Assembly (NCBI GenBank): GCA_001314655.1
Contig: LJSF01000044.1
Location: forward strand, 62,001-126,000
Length of the DNA: 64,000 bases
Source of the DNA: Rhodobacteraceae bacterium HLUCCA08
Lineage (GTDB): Bacteria > Pseudomonadota > Alphaproteobacteria > Rhodobacterales > Rhodobacteraceae
Direction of reading: 5' to 3'
Part shown: one piece after another, positions 45,286-54,358 of the stretch
Numbering within the stretch: position 1 is the first letter of the stretch
Layout: every line of letters starts with the position of its first letter
Notes under the pieces: model-generated
The model's input: the letters and a program-made list of their open reading frames with translations, nothing else
Told to the model about the DNA's origin: nothing
Database searches by the model: none
Made by a program: the position numbers and the translations under genes

Positions 45286-45701
45286 GGCGCCGCCTTGAGC
45301 GTGAACAACAGATCGCCCCGCGCCACCGGGGCGGCGTTCTCGACATGGATCTCCAGCACCTCGGCGGCGGTCTCGGCCTCGACCGGGGTCAGCATCTTCA
45401 TCGCCTCCAGCAGGGCCAGGGTCTGGCCCGGCGCGACCCGGTCGCCGACCTTCACGTAGGGCGCGGCATCGGGCGCCGGGGCGCGGTAGAAATGGCCGGG
45501 CATCCCGGCGCGAACCTCGGTCCGGCCAGATGCGGGCGCGGCCTGAGGCCCCGGCTCGGGGGCCGGGGCGGGTGGGTCGAGGGCCGTCCCGCCGTCCGCC
45601 AGCACCAGACGCAGCCGGCGGCCCTCGGCCTCGTGCTCCAGCTCGGCCAGCCCGTGCCGCCGCATCAGCGCCACCAGCGCCTCGATCCTCGCTTCGTCCA
45701 T
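45282..45701 (-). CDS. accB: Biotin carboxyl carrier protein (AccB-like)
   Basis: The 139-residue protein has a linker of Pro/Ala (40-60) and a biotinyl domain with EAMKM (K102) in [19 protein letters not shown] precedes the ATG. Its gene is first in the accB-accC-BCCP-like operon and is divergent from pxpA, with a 119-bp promoter gap. It probably serves the neighbouring PxpB-PxpC complex. Confidence 0.9.
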   Translation of the reverse strand: MDEARIEALVALMRRHGLAELEHEAEGRRLRLVLADGGTALDPPAPAPEPGPQAAPASGRTEVRAGMPGHFYRAPAPDAAPYVKVGDRVAPGQTLALLEAMKMLTPVEAETAAEVLEIHVENAAPVARGDLLFTLKAAP

Positions 45702-45820
45702 TGCGTCCTCCGCCTGTCGCGCCCATCTTCACCGCCCGGCCCGGCGCCCGCAAGTGCCCCCTTTCGCCCGCCGGCCAAGGCGCTAGGCTGGCCGGAGCAC
45801 AGCCCAGCAGGAGAGCCGCC

Positions 45821-46591
45821 ATGACCCAAGTGACCGTCGATCTGAATTCCGACATGGGCGAAGGCTTCGGCCCCTGGACGATGGGCGATGACGACGCGAT
45901 CCTCGACATCGTCAGTTCGGCCAATGTCGCCTGCGGCTTTCATGGCGGCGACCCCGAGATCATGGCCCATACCTTTGCCGAGGCGCGCAAGCGCGGCGTC
46001 GCCATCGGCGCCCATCCGGGCTATCCCGACCTGTGGGGCTTCGGGCGCCGGGTGATCCCCCATTCGGCGGGCGAAATCGAACGGTTCACCGCCTATCAGA
46101 TCGGCGCCGCCCAGGCTTTGGCCGCCTATGCCGGGCACCGCATCACCTATGTCAAGGCGCATGGCGCGCTGGGCAACCTGTCCTCGGCCGATCCGGAGGT
46201 CGCCCGTGCCGTGGCCCGCGCCGTCGCCGCCGTCGATCCGTCGCTGGAGCTTCTGGCCATCGCGCGGTCCGAACAGGTCGCGGCGGGCGAGGCGGCGGGG
46301 CTGACCGTCCGGTCCGAGATCTTCGCCGACCGCGCCTACCTGGAGACCGGCCTGCTGGTGCCCCGCTCGGAGCCCGGCGCGGTGATCCATGACGCCGATC
46401 AGGCCGCCGCGCGCATGGTCCGCATGGTCACGGACGGGGCGCTGGAAACCGTGGCGGGCACCCGCCTGCCCTGCGCGATCGAGTCGATCTGCGTGCATTC
46501 CGACACGCCCGGCGCCGTGGCCCTGGCCGCCCGGGTGCGCGCGGCGCTGGAGGCCGAAGGGATCACCATCGCCCCCTTCGCCCCGGGCTGA
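45821..46591 (+). CDS. pxpA: 5-oxoprolinase subunit PxpA (LamB/YcsF family)
   Basis: The 256-residue protein is a member of the LamB/YcsF family, the third part of 5-oxoprolinase. It has the N-terminal [50 protein letters not shown] and the C-terminal [19 protein letters not shown] precedes the ATG. It is convergent with ureG, from which it is separated by 34 bases. Confidence 0.95.
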   Translation: MTQVTVDLNSDMGEGFGPWTMGDDDAILDIVSSANVACGFHGGDPEIMAHTFAEARKRGVAIGAHPGYPDLWGFGRRVIPHSAGEIERFTAYQIGAAQALAAYAGHRITYVKAHGALGNLSSADPEVARAVARAVAAVDPSLELLAIARSEQVAAGEAAGLTVRSEIFADRAYLETGLLVPRSEPGAVIHDADQAAARMVRMVTDGALETVAGTRLPCAIESICVHSDTPGAVALAARVRAALEAEGITIAPFAPG

Positions 46592-46625
46592 GGCCCCGCC
46601 CGGCGCAAAGGGCCGCGCCCGGCCG

Positions 46626-47240
46626 CTACAGCCCGCCCAGTTCGGCCAGCAGGGCGGCGACCTCGTCCACCCCTTGCCCGTGGCGCAGCGCGGCAAAGAC
46701 CACCGGCAGATCGCCGCGCATCCGCGCCGCATCGCGGGCCATCACATCCAGCGAGGCGCCGACATGGGGGGCCAGGTCGGTCTTGTTGATCACCAGGATG
46801 TCCGACCGGGTGATCGCCGGGCCGCCCTTGCGGGGGATCTCTTCTCCGGCGGCGACGTCGATGACATAGATCGTCAGGTCGGCCAGTTCCGGGCTGAAGG
46901 TCGCCGACAGGTTGTCGCCGCCCGATTCGATCAGGATCAGCTCAAGCTCCGGGTGCCGGTCACGCATCCGCGCCACCGCGGCCAGGTTGATCGAGGCATC
47001 CTCGCGGATCGCGGTATGGGGACAGCCGCCGGTCTCGACCCCCATGACCCGGTCGGCGGGCAGGATCTGCATCCGCATCAGCGCCTCGGCATCCTCCTGG
47101 GTGTAGATGTCGTTGGTGATCACCGCCAGGCTGTGGCGGTCCTTGAGCGCATTGGCCAGCCGCGCGGTCAGCGTGGTCTTGCCGGCGCCGACCGGGCCGC
47201 CGATACCGACCCTGAGCGGGCCATTGGGGGAGGGGGACAT
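46626..47240 (-). CDS. ureG: UreG, GTPase for urease nickel insertion
   Basis: UreG hydrolyses GTP during transfer of nickel to the UreC active site. The 204-residue protein has P-loop [10 protein letters not shown] (11-20), [13 protein letters not shown] with the metal Cys-Pro-His, [17 protein letters not shown] and NKTDLA. Two starts are possible: ATG at 47246 touches the AAGGA ribosome site, while ATG at 47240 has ideal spacing and gives the family-like start [15 protein letters not shown], so I chose the latter. It is the last gene of the leftward urease operon. Confidence 0.94.
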   Translation of the reverse strand: MSPSPNGPLRVGIGGPVGAGKTTLTARLANALKDRHSLAVITNDIYTQEDAEALMRMQILPADRVMGVETGGCPHTAIREDASINLAAVARMRDRHPELELILIESGGDNLSATFSPELADLTIYVIDVAAGEEIPRKGGPAITRSDILVINKTDLAPHVGASLDVMARDAARMRGDLPVVFAALRHGQGVDEVAALLAELGGL

Positions 47241-47258
47241 GGGCATTCCTTTCGTCGT

Positions 47259-47678
47259 TCACGCCGCCGCGGTGCCGGCGAAGGCCAGCATCATGTAGCC
47301 GATCCCCAGCGCCCCGCAGAGCGGGCCGTAAAGCCGCTCGTCCAGCCGGCGGAAGGGCTGTTCGGGGGTCGCGGCCTGGAACGGGGGCGCATAGGCCAGC
47401 ACCGCGCGCAGCTGGAACACCAGCGCGATCGCGACCAGCCCGGCCTTGCGCCCCGGCCCGGGCGGGAACCAGGGCCAGGCGGCGGCGAACAGCAGCGCGA
47501 CCACGACCAGCGCGGTGGGCACCGGCCCCGGCATCCTGGTGATCCCGCGGGCGCCGACGACGGCGCGGGCCAGCCGGGCCTCGTCACGGATCGGAAACCA
47601 CCAGCCCAGCGCCCAGAGCAGGTGAATGGCGGCGATCACCACCAGGATCGCCGACATCAGGAAGGCCAGCGGCATCAT
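47259..47678 (-). CDS. DUF3995-type small membrane protein
   Basis: The 139-residue protein has four hydrophobic segments, starting MMPLAFLMSAILVVIAAIHL and including LVVVALLFAAAWPWF. It looks like DUF3995 proteins of unknown function. Its start overlaps the ureF stop (ATGA), so it is translated with ureF, and it ends 18 bases before ureG. A role in nickel or ammonia passage is only suggested by location. Confidence 0.75.
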   Translation of the reverse strand: MMPLAFLMSAILVVIAAIHLLWALGWWFPIRDEARLARAVVGARGITRMPGPVPTALVVVALLFAAAWPWFPPGPGRKAGLVAIALVFQLRAVLAYAPPFQAATPEQPFRRLDERLYGPLCGALGIGYMMLAFAGTAAA

Positions 47679-48322
47679 GACCGGAAGATCCGCGGCTGCA
47701 GCGCCTCCTGGCACATGCCGGCGATATCGGCGGCGAGGGTGGCGCTGCCCAGGTCGTCGAGGCCCAGCCCCGGCGCCTGTTGCGCCAGCCGCGCGATCAG
47801 CGGCGCCAATCCGTGCAGCACCCTTTGCCCGGCGGTCTGGCCCAGGGGCATCAGCCGCAACGCCGCCTGGACCAGGTTCGAGGCCACGGATTGCAGCCAC
47901 AGCGCCAGCACCGGCGCGACCGGCAGGCCGGCCAGCCGCGCCGCCCGGCCGACGGCGACCGGAAAGGCCATGTCGGGCAGGTCCAGCCCCCAGACCGCAC
48001 GGGTGCAGGCGGCGAAGGCCGCGCCCTGTTCGCGCGTCTCGGCCGCCCGGGCGGCGGAGGGGGCGAGCGCCGCGGCCAGTTCGGCAAGGTCTGCCAGGTC
48101 GTCGCCCTCGGCCCGCCAGGCGCAGGCCAGCAGGATCGCGTCATTGCGGCCCGACCCGTGCTCCAGCACACCGGCCAGCCAATCGGCCAACCCCGCCGCA
48201 TCGGTGACCTGACCCTCGGCCACCGCCGCCTCCAGGCCCTGCGACCAGGCGAAGCCGCCCACCGGATAGGCCGGCGACAGCCATTGGCCCAGGGTCAGAA
48301 GCTCAGCCGTGGGCGGGGTCAT
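47675..48322 (-). CDS. ureF: UreF, urease accessory protein
   Basis: UreF bridges UreD and UreG on apo-urease. The 215-residue protein has LGQWLSPAYPVGGFAWSQGLE near the start and SVASNLVQAALRLMPLGQTAGQ in the second half. I set the start at ATG 48322, inside the last codons of ureE, because the 28 residues an ATG at 48406 would add (runs of Thr and Ile) are only the His-rich ureE tail read in another frame. Overlap with ureE is 20 bases. Confidence 0.92.
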   Translation of the reverse strand: MTPPTAELLTLGQWLSPAYPVGGFAWSQGLEAAVAEGQVTDAAGLADWLAGVLEHGSGRNDAILLACAWRAEGDDLADLAELAAALAPSAARAAETREQGAAFAACTRAVWGLDLPDMAFPVAVGRAARLAGLPVAPVLALWLQSVASNLVQAALRLMPLGQTAGQRVLHGLAPLIARLAQQAPGLGLDDLGSATLAADIAGMCQEALQPRIFRS

Positions 48323-48863
48323 GATCGTGATCGTGGGCGTGGGGGTGATCGTGGGCGTGATCGTGGCCATGATCGTGATCGTGGGCGTTGCCGTGATCGT
48401 GGTCATGGCCGTGGGAATGCCCCATCACCCGGCCGGTGCCATAGGCGCCGCCTTCGGGGTCGAAGGGGGCGGTCACGTCGCGCAGGCTGGCCCCCAGCCC
48501 GTCCAGCATCTGCCGCAGCACCTTGTCGCGGCGGATCAGCAGCCGGTCGCCGTCCACCTGGCAGGGCGCATGGCGGTTGCCGATATGCCAGGCAAGACGG
48601 GCCAGGGCCGCCCCGCGCACCTCGATCAGCGGTTCCTCGGCGGCGGCCACCGCCACCCGGCGGCCATCCGCCAGCGCGAAGGCATCGCCGGCGGCCACGC
48701 CCGTGGTCTGGGCCAGGTCGACCAGAAAGGCGGTGCCGTCCCCGGCCACCAGCCGCCGCCGGCGCAGCAGCCTTGCGTCGTGATCCAGCGCGATCACCGG
48801 ATCGTCCGGCCGCGCGCCGCCGGCCAGAACCGCGCGGGCCACGGCGCCGTCAGGGCCCGACAT
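48303..48863 (-). CDS. ureE: UreE, nickel-binding metallochaperone with long His tail
   Basis: UreE stores and donates nickel to the urease assembly complex. The 186-residue protein has LAWHIGNRHAPCQV with the conserved His of the metal site near residue 97, LGASLRDVTAPFDPEGGAY, and a C-terminal tail of about 38 residues (149-186) with about 17 histidines alternating with Asp. Its start overlaps the secreted protein upstream by 14 bases. Confidence 0.94.
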   Translation of the reverse strand: MSGPDGAVARAVLAGGARPDDPVIALDHDARLLRRRRLVAGDGTAFLVDLAQTTGVAAGDAFALADGRRVAVAAAEEPLIEVRGAALARLAWHIGNRHAPCQVDGDRLLIRRDKVLRQMLDGLGASLRDVTAPFDPEGGAYGTGRVMGHSHGHDHDHGNAHDHDHGHDHAHDHPHAHDHDHDPAHG

Positions 48864-49449
48864 GCAGCGCCTCCAGCACGAAGATATCGGGGCGCGCCAT
48901 CGACCCGTCCTGCCAACTGGTCAGGAACGAGACGCCCAGATCGGGGAAATACAGCATCCCCTCGGTATGGCTGCCGTCGATATAGCTGTAGACGATCTCG
49001 CCCGGGATCACCTGGTAGGTGCAGTCGCCGAAGCGGCGCTCCTCGAGCGCGCCCCAGCTTTGAACCTGCCGTTCGGGCGCCGTGTCGGGGCCCGAGGTGA
49101 CCTGATAATCGGCCTCCCAGGACAGGCCCGGTGTCGGCTCCGGCAGATCCGTCGGCGCCATGCCGTAATCGAACAGCCGCAGGCTTTCGAGGTCGGGCGC
49201 CCCGTCCCAGACATCCATCAGCTGCAGCAGATGCACGCCCCGGGCATAGACATTGTTGCCGCCGAAACCATGCGGGAACCGGACGATCGCGCGGACCGTG
49301 CCGGGTTCGCCGGCGATCAGGAAATCCGAGGCCCCGTCGGCATGCGTCATCGTGATCCCGGCGCCGGACAGGTCATCGGCGGTCGGGCATTCGGCCAGGG
49401 CGGGGCCGGTCCACAGCGCCAGGGCCAGGGCGGACAGGCGCGGGGTCAT
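48850..49449 (-). CDS. Secreted protein of unknown function in the urease operon, copy 1
   Basis: The 199-residue protein has a signal peptide (LALALWTGPALAEC) and the same layout as the protein encoded directly upstream (49446-50078): a CPTADDLSGAGI start after cleavage, FGDCTYQVIPGEIVYSY in the middle, and FPDLGVSFLTSWQDG then FVLEAL near the end. No catalytic motif is recognised. It is linked to its paralogue by an ATGA overlap and to ureE by a 14-base overlap, so it is fixed in the operon. Its periplasmic location is at odds with cytoplasmic urease. Confidence 0.82.
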   Translation of the reverse strand: MTPRLSALALALWTGPALAECPTADDLSGAGITMTHADGASDFLIAGEPGTVRAIVRFPHGFGGNNVYARGVHLLQLMDVWDGAPDLESLRLFDYGMAPTDLPEPTPGLSWEADYQVTSGPDTAPERQVQSWGALEERRFGDCTYQVIPGEIVYSYIDGSHTEGMLYFPDLGVSFLTSWQDGSMARPDIFVLEALHVGP

Positions 49450-50078
49450 GGCGCCACCGCCCGGATCGCCAGGATCTCGTAATTGTCCGGATCGGGGAAA
49501 TCAATGTCGCGCCAGCTGGCGACATGGGCAAGGCCGAGGGCCGGGAAATACCACAGCTCTTCCTCGCCCCAGCCGTCGTCGCCGAATTCGTAGCGCGCGG
49601 TGCCGCGCAGAACCTCGAGCGTGCAATCGCCGAAGGTCATCTGTTCGGCGGTCGCGGCCCAGCCCTGTTTCATCGTCTCGGTATCGACGCGGTCATAGCC
49701 GGACCAGTGATCCGACGCGTAGATGCCGTAGCTGGTCTGCCAGATCAGGCCCGGCGCCGGCACCGGCATTTCGGCCGCCGGTTCGCGAAAGGCGTAATTG
49801 GTGCTGTCCTGCAAGGCCGGGAGCCCGCCGTTGATCGGTGCGGCCAGCATCAGGTTCACCCCCTGGCCAAGCATTTGCATCGCCTGGTAGCCACCGGCCT
49901 CTTCGCGCTGCAAATGCACCACATGGGGCCCGGCGGCGCGGAAGGTGGCGGTGACACCGCCGGATTCCTCGATCACGATCCCGCCCGCGGCCAGATCGCC
50001 CGTCTCGGGGCAGCGTGCCATGGCCGGGCCGCCCAGGAGGATCGCGGCGCCCACCGCGGTAAGGGTTGCCTGGTGCAT
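49446..50078 (-). CDS. Secreted protein of unknown function in the urease operon, copy 2
   Basis: The 210-residue protein has a signal peptide (LTAVGAAILLGGPAMARC) and the paralogue pattern CPETGDLAAGGI, FGDCTLEVLRGTARYEF, YFPALGLAHVASWRDID and YEILAIRAV. Its ATG has GAGGTC upstream. It lies 33 bases after ureC. The two conserved cysteines (one after the signal peptide, one in FGDC) probably form a disulfide. Nothing in the sequence tells the function. Confidence 0.82.
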   Translation of the reverse strand: MHQATLTAVGAAILLGGPAMARCPETGDLAAGGIVIEESGGVTATFRAAGPHVVHLQREEAGGYQAMQMLGQGVNLMLAAPINGGLPALQDSTNYAFREPAAEMPVPAPGLIWQTSYGIYASDHWSGYDRVDTETMKQGWAATAEQMTFGDCTLEVLRGTARYEFGDDGWGEEELWYFPALGLAHVASWRDIDFPDPDNYEILAIRAVAP

Positions 50079-50111
50079 GATGACCTCGCTGTCATGTCTT
50101 TCGGGGCGATC

Positions 50112-51824
<1,713 letters not shown>

Positions 51825-51837
51825 CGCGGGTCCCCTG

Positions 51838-52053
51838 TCAGGATGATCGGGCGCCGGGCCGCAGGGCGCAGGGCGCGGTCAGGTGCAGGCCGCGCGCCAG
51901 GCAATCGGCGCAGAAATAGCCGCAGCCGGCCTTGGCCCAGAGGGTTTCGGGCCGGGGCGCGAGGGCCGCGCCGCATCCGTCGCAGCGCAGGTCGGCATAG
52001 AGTTCGGCCAGCCGCACGGACGAGATTTCGAACAGTTCGGGCGTTGCGGCCAT
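51838..52053 (-). CDS. Small zinc-ribbon protein in the urease operon
   Basis: The 71-residue protein has two Cys pairs, CDGC (about 24-27) and CGYFCADC (44-51), that would bind one zinc. It sits 13 bases upstream of ureC and one base downstream of the 104-residue gene. I do not recognise its family. Translation starts at 52053, where GAGGGGG lies upstream. A metal-handling or scaffold role in urease assembly is only inferred from position. Confidence 0.75.
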   Translation of the reverse strand: MAATPELFEISSVRLAELYADLRCDGCGAALAPRPETLWAKAGCGYFCADCLARGLHLTAPCALRPGARSS

Positions 52054-52054
52054 G

Positions 52055-52369
52055 TCAGAGCCCCCTCGGACCGGCCTTGGCCAGGCGCCTTGCATTGCTG
52101 CGCGTCTTGCGCCGGACCGGGGCGATGGCGGCGGCCAGCACGGCCGGGGCGGCGGCGCCGCGCAGCAGCGCCTTGTGCGTATCGGTCAGGCTGCGCGTCG
52201 CGGCCCAGACCTTTTCGGCCACCATGCGCTGCCGTTCGGCCGGCGGCAGGGTCCAGACCCCGGCCATCCCCATCATCCGCAGCGCGATCACCGCCTGCGC
52301 CTCGGCCAGGGTCAGGCTCCATTGCATCATCGCGCCCCAGTAGTGATGCGGCATCGGTATCCCGCGCAT
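52055..52369 (-). CDS. Small Met-rich helical protein in the urease operon, function unknown
   Basis: The 104-residue protein is rich in Met, Ala and Arg and probably helical: WSLTLAEAQAVIALRMMGM, then a basic tail (RRKTRSNARRLAKAG). Proteins of this kind are scattered through Rhodobacteraceae genomes, with no function known to me. Its start overlaps the ureB stop (ATGA). Amphipathic helices and the basic end would suit binding to a surface such as a membrane or nucleic acid, but nothing proves it. Confidence 0.72.
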   Translation of the reverse strand: MRGIPMPHHYWGAMMQWSLTLAEAQAVIALRMMGMAGVWTLPPAERQRMVAEKVWAATRSLTDTHKALLRGAAAPAVLAAAIAPVRRKTRSNARRLAKAGPRGL

Positions 52370-52677
52370 CAGCCCAGCCCCCCCATGACCTGCCCGTTGA
52401 AGCCGAAGACCCTGCGCGCCCCGCGCAAGGGGATGAGGCTCACCTCGCGGCGCTGGCCCGGTTCGAACCGCACCGCGGTGCCTGCGGCGATGTCCAGCCG
52501 CATGCCCCGCGCGGCGGCGCGGTCGAATTCCAGCGCCGGGTTGGCCTCGGCGAAATGGTAATGGCTGCCGACCTGCACCGGGCGGTCGCCGGTATTGGCG
52601 ACCATGAGCGTGATCGCCTCGGCGCCGGCGTTCAGCTCCAGCGCGCCGGGCGCCGGGATCACCTCTCCGGGGATCAT
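52369..52677 (-). CDS. ureB: Urease beta subunit
   Basis: UreB is one of the two small structural subunits of urease. The 102-residue protein has [55 protein letters not shown] and [11 protein letters not shown], all typical. The ATG at 52677 overlaps the stop of the small membrane protein upstream (ATGA). Confidence 0.96.
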   Translation of the reverse strand: MIPGEVIPAPGALELNAGAEAITLMVANTGDRPVQVGSHYHFAEANPALEFDRAAARGMRLDIAAGTAVRFEPGQRREVSLIPLRGARRVFGFNGQVMGGLG

Positions 52678-52850
52678 TTCAGCCACCGGTAAAGGGCGAT
52701 CAGCCCCGCCGACACGGCGACCAGCGCCGCGGCGACCCAGGTCGCGCTGCCGGCGGCCTCCTCGACATGCATATGCGGCAGGCCGGCCTCGTGGGCCGCC
52801 GCGCGGCCGGCGATCAGGACGGCGGGAACGGTCAGGGCGATACGTTGCAT
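52674..52850 (-). CDS. 58-residue membrane protein between ureA and ureB
   Basis: This small gene is easily missed. Strong AAGGAGA lies before the ATG at 52850 and the stop overlaps the ureB start (ATGA). The product has an N-terminal hydrophobic segment ([12 protein letters not shown]), then [12 protein letters not shown] with four metal-capable histidines in nine residues, and a C-terminal membrane segment [20 protein letters not shown]. If it goes through the membrane, the His segment would face the periplasm. Nickel binding or permease contact is a reasonable guess, not shown. Confidence 0.78.
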   Translation of the reverse strand: MQRIALTVPAVLIAGRAAAHEAGLPHMHVEEAAGSATWVAAALVAVSAGLIALYRWLK

Positions 52851-52892
52851 GTTGCGTCTCCTTCGGACAGGGGCGCCGGGCCGGGGCCCGGA

Positions 52893-53195
52893 CTACCGGA
52901 TCGGGTTGTGGACGGTGACCAGCTTGGTGCCGTCGGGAAAGGTCGCCTCGACCTGGATGTCGTGGATCATCTCGGGCACGCCCTCCATGCACTGGTCGCG
53001 GCGCAGGACATGGGCACCGGCCTCCATCATGTCGGCCACGCTGCGCCCGTCGCGGGCGCCCTCGACCACCGCATCGGTGATCAGCGCCACCGCCTCGGGA
53101 TGGTTCAGCTTCACCCCCCGCGCCAGCCGCTTGCGCGCCACTTCGGCGGCCATGGCGACCAGCAGCTTGTCTTTCTCGCGCGGCGTCAATTGCAT
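52893..53195 (-). CDS. ureA: Urease gamma subunit
   Basis: UreA is the smallest urease subunit. The 100-residue protein shows [45 protein letters not shown] and a C-terminal [12 protein letters not shown]. It follows ureD by five bases. Length and sequence are normal. Confidence 0.96.
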   Translation of the reverse strand: MQLTPREKDKLLVAMAAEVARKRLARGVKLNHPEAVALITDAVVEGARDGRSVADMMEAGAHVLRRDQCMEGVPEMIHDIQVEATFPDGTKLVTVHNPIR

Positions 53196-53200
53196 GTGGT

Positions 53201-54022
53201 TCAGAGCCTCCAGACCTTGGGCAAGGGCGCCGTGCCCAGCGCTTCGATCATCGGGATCAGCCGGGCGCGCAGGGCATGGCCATCCGCGGCCAGCACCCGG
53301 GCGAACAGCACATCCTCGCGCGGCAGGCTGACGCCGGCGCCGGGGCCGCCGATCTCGCCCAGCCGGGCACGCGCCGCCGCCGCCCCGGGCCCGGCAAACA
53401 GGACCGAGGCCATCGCCCCTGCCCCGCCGCCCAGCACCGGGCGCGCCATCTGCGCCTCAAGGTCGCCGGCCAGGCGCAAGGCATCGGCAAAGACCAGCCG
53501 GCCATCGCGGCGCAGTTCCCAGCGTTCGGCCAGGGCGGCGTCGCGGCAGCGTTCGCCCATGGCGCGACGGCCCAGCACCAGCGGCTCGACGATCAGCGCC
53601 GTGGCCGCGCCATCCAGCGCCACCGTCATCCGCCGGCGCAGGGCGGCGCCATCGTAAAGGATCGTCTCCTGCGGCAGCCAGTGCAGCGCGGCGCCGCGCA
53701 CCTCCAGCGTGACCGCGACCTCGGCCCGGCCGCCGGCGGCGCGATAGGCGCGCTCGGCCGCCTGGGTGGTGACCGTCACCGGGCCGCCGCCTGTCACCGT
53801 GATCTCCTGGCCGATCCGGTCGCCGCCGGTCAGCCCGCCGGCGGTGTTCAGCGTCACCATTTCCGGCGCCGGGCGCCCGCCGGGAAACAGCGCCCTCAGG
53901 CATCCCTCCTGGCGCAGCCGCTCCAGCCCGGCCGGGCCGAACCGCGCCAGCACCCGGCCCCGGGCGCGGGGCGGCGTCACGGGCGCCGGGGCATCGGGCG
54001 CGGGGATCGGGGACAGCATCAT
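53201..54022 (-). CDS. ureD: UreD, urease accessory protein
   Basis: UreD binds the apo-urease and docks UreF-UreG. The 273-residue protein has [32 protein letters not shown] and a [18 protein letters not shown] stretch, and ends KVWRL. I set the start at ATG 54022 ([10 protein letters not shown]); the preceding frame is low-complexity and has no coupling to another gene. It is the first gene of the urease operon, so the promoter must lie in the gap 54023-54310 or beyond. Confidence 0.92.
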   Translation of the reverse strand: MMLSPIPAPDAPAPVTPPRARGRVLARFGPAGLERLRQEGCLRALFPGGRPAPEMVTLNTAGGLTGGDRIGQEITVTGGGPVTVTTQAAERAYRAAGGRAEVAVTLEVRGAALHWLPQETILYDGAALRRRMTVALDGAATALIVEPLVLGRRAMGERCRDAALAERWELRRDGRLVFADALRLAGDLEAQMARPVLGGGAGAMASVLFAGPGAAAARARLGEIGGPGAGVSLPREDVLFARVLAADGHALRARLIPMIEALGTAPLPKVWRL

Positions 54023-54310
54023 GGGCCGGACGTTCCCAAGCTGTCGTGGCGCGGACCAGCCCAAGCCGGCGCCTGCGCCGGCGCGAACCGCGACAGACGC
54101 CCCCGAAATCCCACCGATTGGGCGGATCGCCCAAAAAAGCGGCGCGCGACGAACGGGCGCCAGTACCGTCGCGCCCCGGGCCCGACCCGGGGCCTCCACC
54201 AGCCGTTCCCCGGGGGACCGGACCGGCGGGAGGTCCCGGGTCAAGCCCGGGACGGGCTGTGCGAGGCCGACCGGACCACGCATCGCCCGCCGGCGGCCCG
54301 GACCGATGCG
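54023..54310. other. Non-coding gap upstream of ureD with several palindromic repeats
   Basis: No gene is seen in 54023-54358. The stretch holds three perfect inverted repeats: 54065-54082 (GCCGGCGC-CT-GCGCCGGC), 54173-54193 (GCCCCGGG-N5-CCCGGGGC) and 54233-54253 (GTCCCGGG-TCAAG-CCCGGGAC). The last one looks like a short dispersed intergenic element common in alphaproteobacteria. The urease promoter should be in here, but I cannot point to convincing -35 and -10 boxes. Confidence 0.6.
54233..54253. repeat. Palindromic intergenic element
   Basis: GTCCCGGG-TCAAG-CCCGGGAC, an 8-bp stem with a 5-nt loop. The sequence, with the TCAAG loop, matches my memory of REP-like elements spread through alphaproteobacterial intergenic regions. 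Only one copy was seen in this window. Confidence 0.5.
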
Positions 54311-54336
54311 AAAACCCCCGCAGCAGGCTGCGGGGG
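54311..54336 (-). terminator. Rho-independent terminator after the beta-helix gene
   Basis: Read leftward, CCCCCGCAG-CCTG-CTGCGGGGG followed by TTTT gives a 9-bp GC stem and a T-run, 23 bases after the stop of the beta-helix protein. This is the most convincing intrinsic terminator in the window. Confidence 0.85.
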
Positions 54337-54358
54337 TCGCTCGTGGCCGACAGACGCC

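Noticed and set aside
48322-48406. Upstream start for ureF giving a Thr/Ile-rich leader
   Set aside because: The leader is the ureE His tail read in another frame and is absent from the UreF family.
48309-49100. Plus-strand frame starting MGGVMIVIVGVG
   Set aside because: Antisense of the ureE His tail; same artefact as in znuA.
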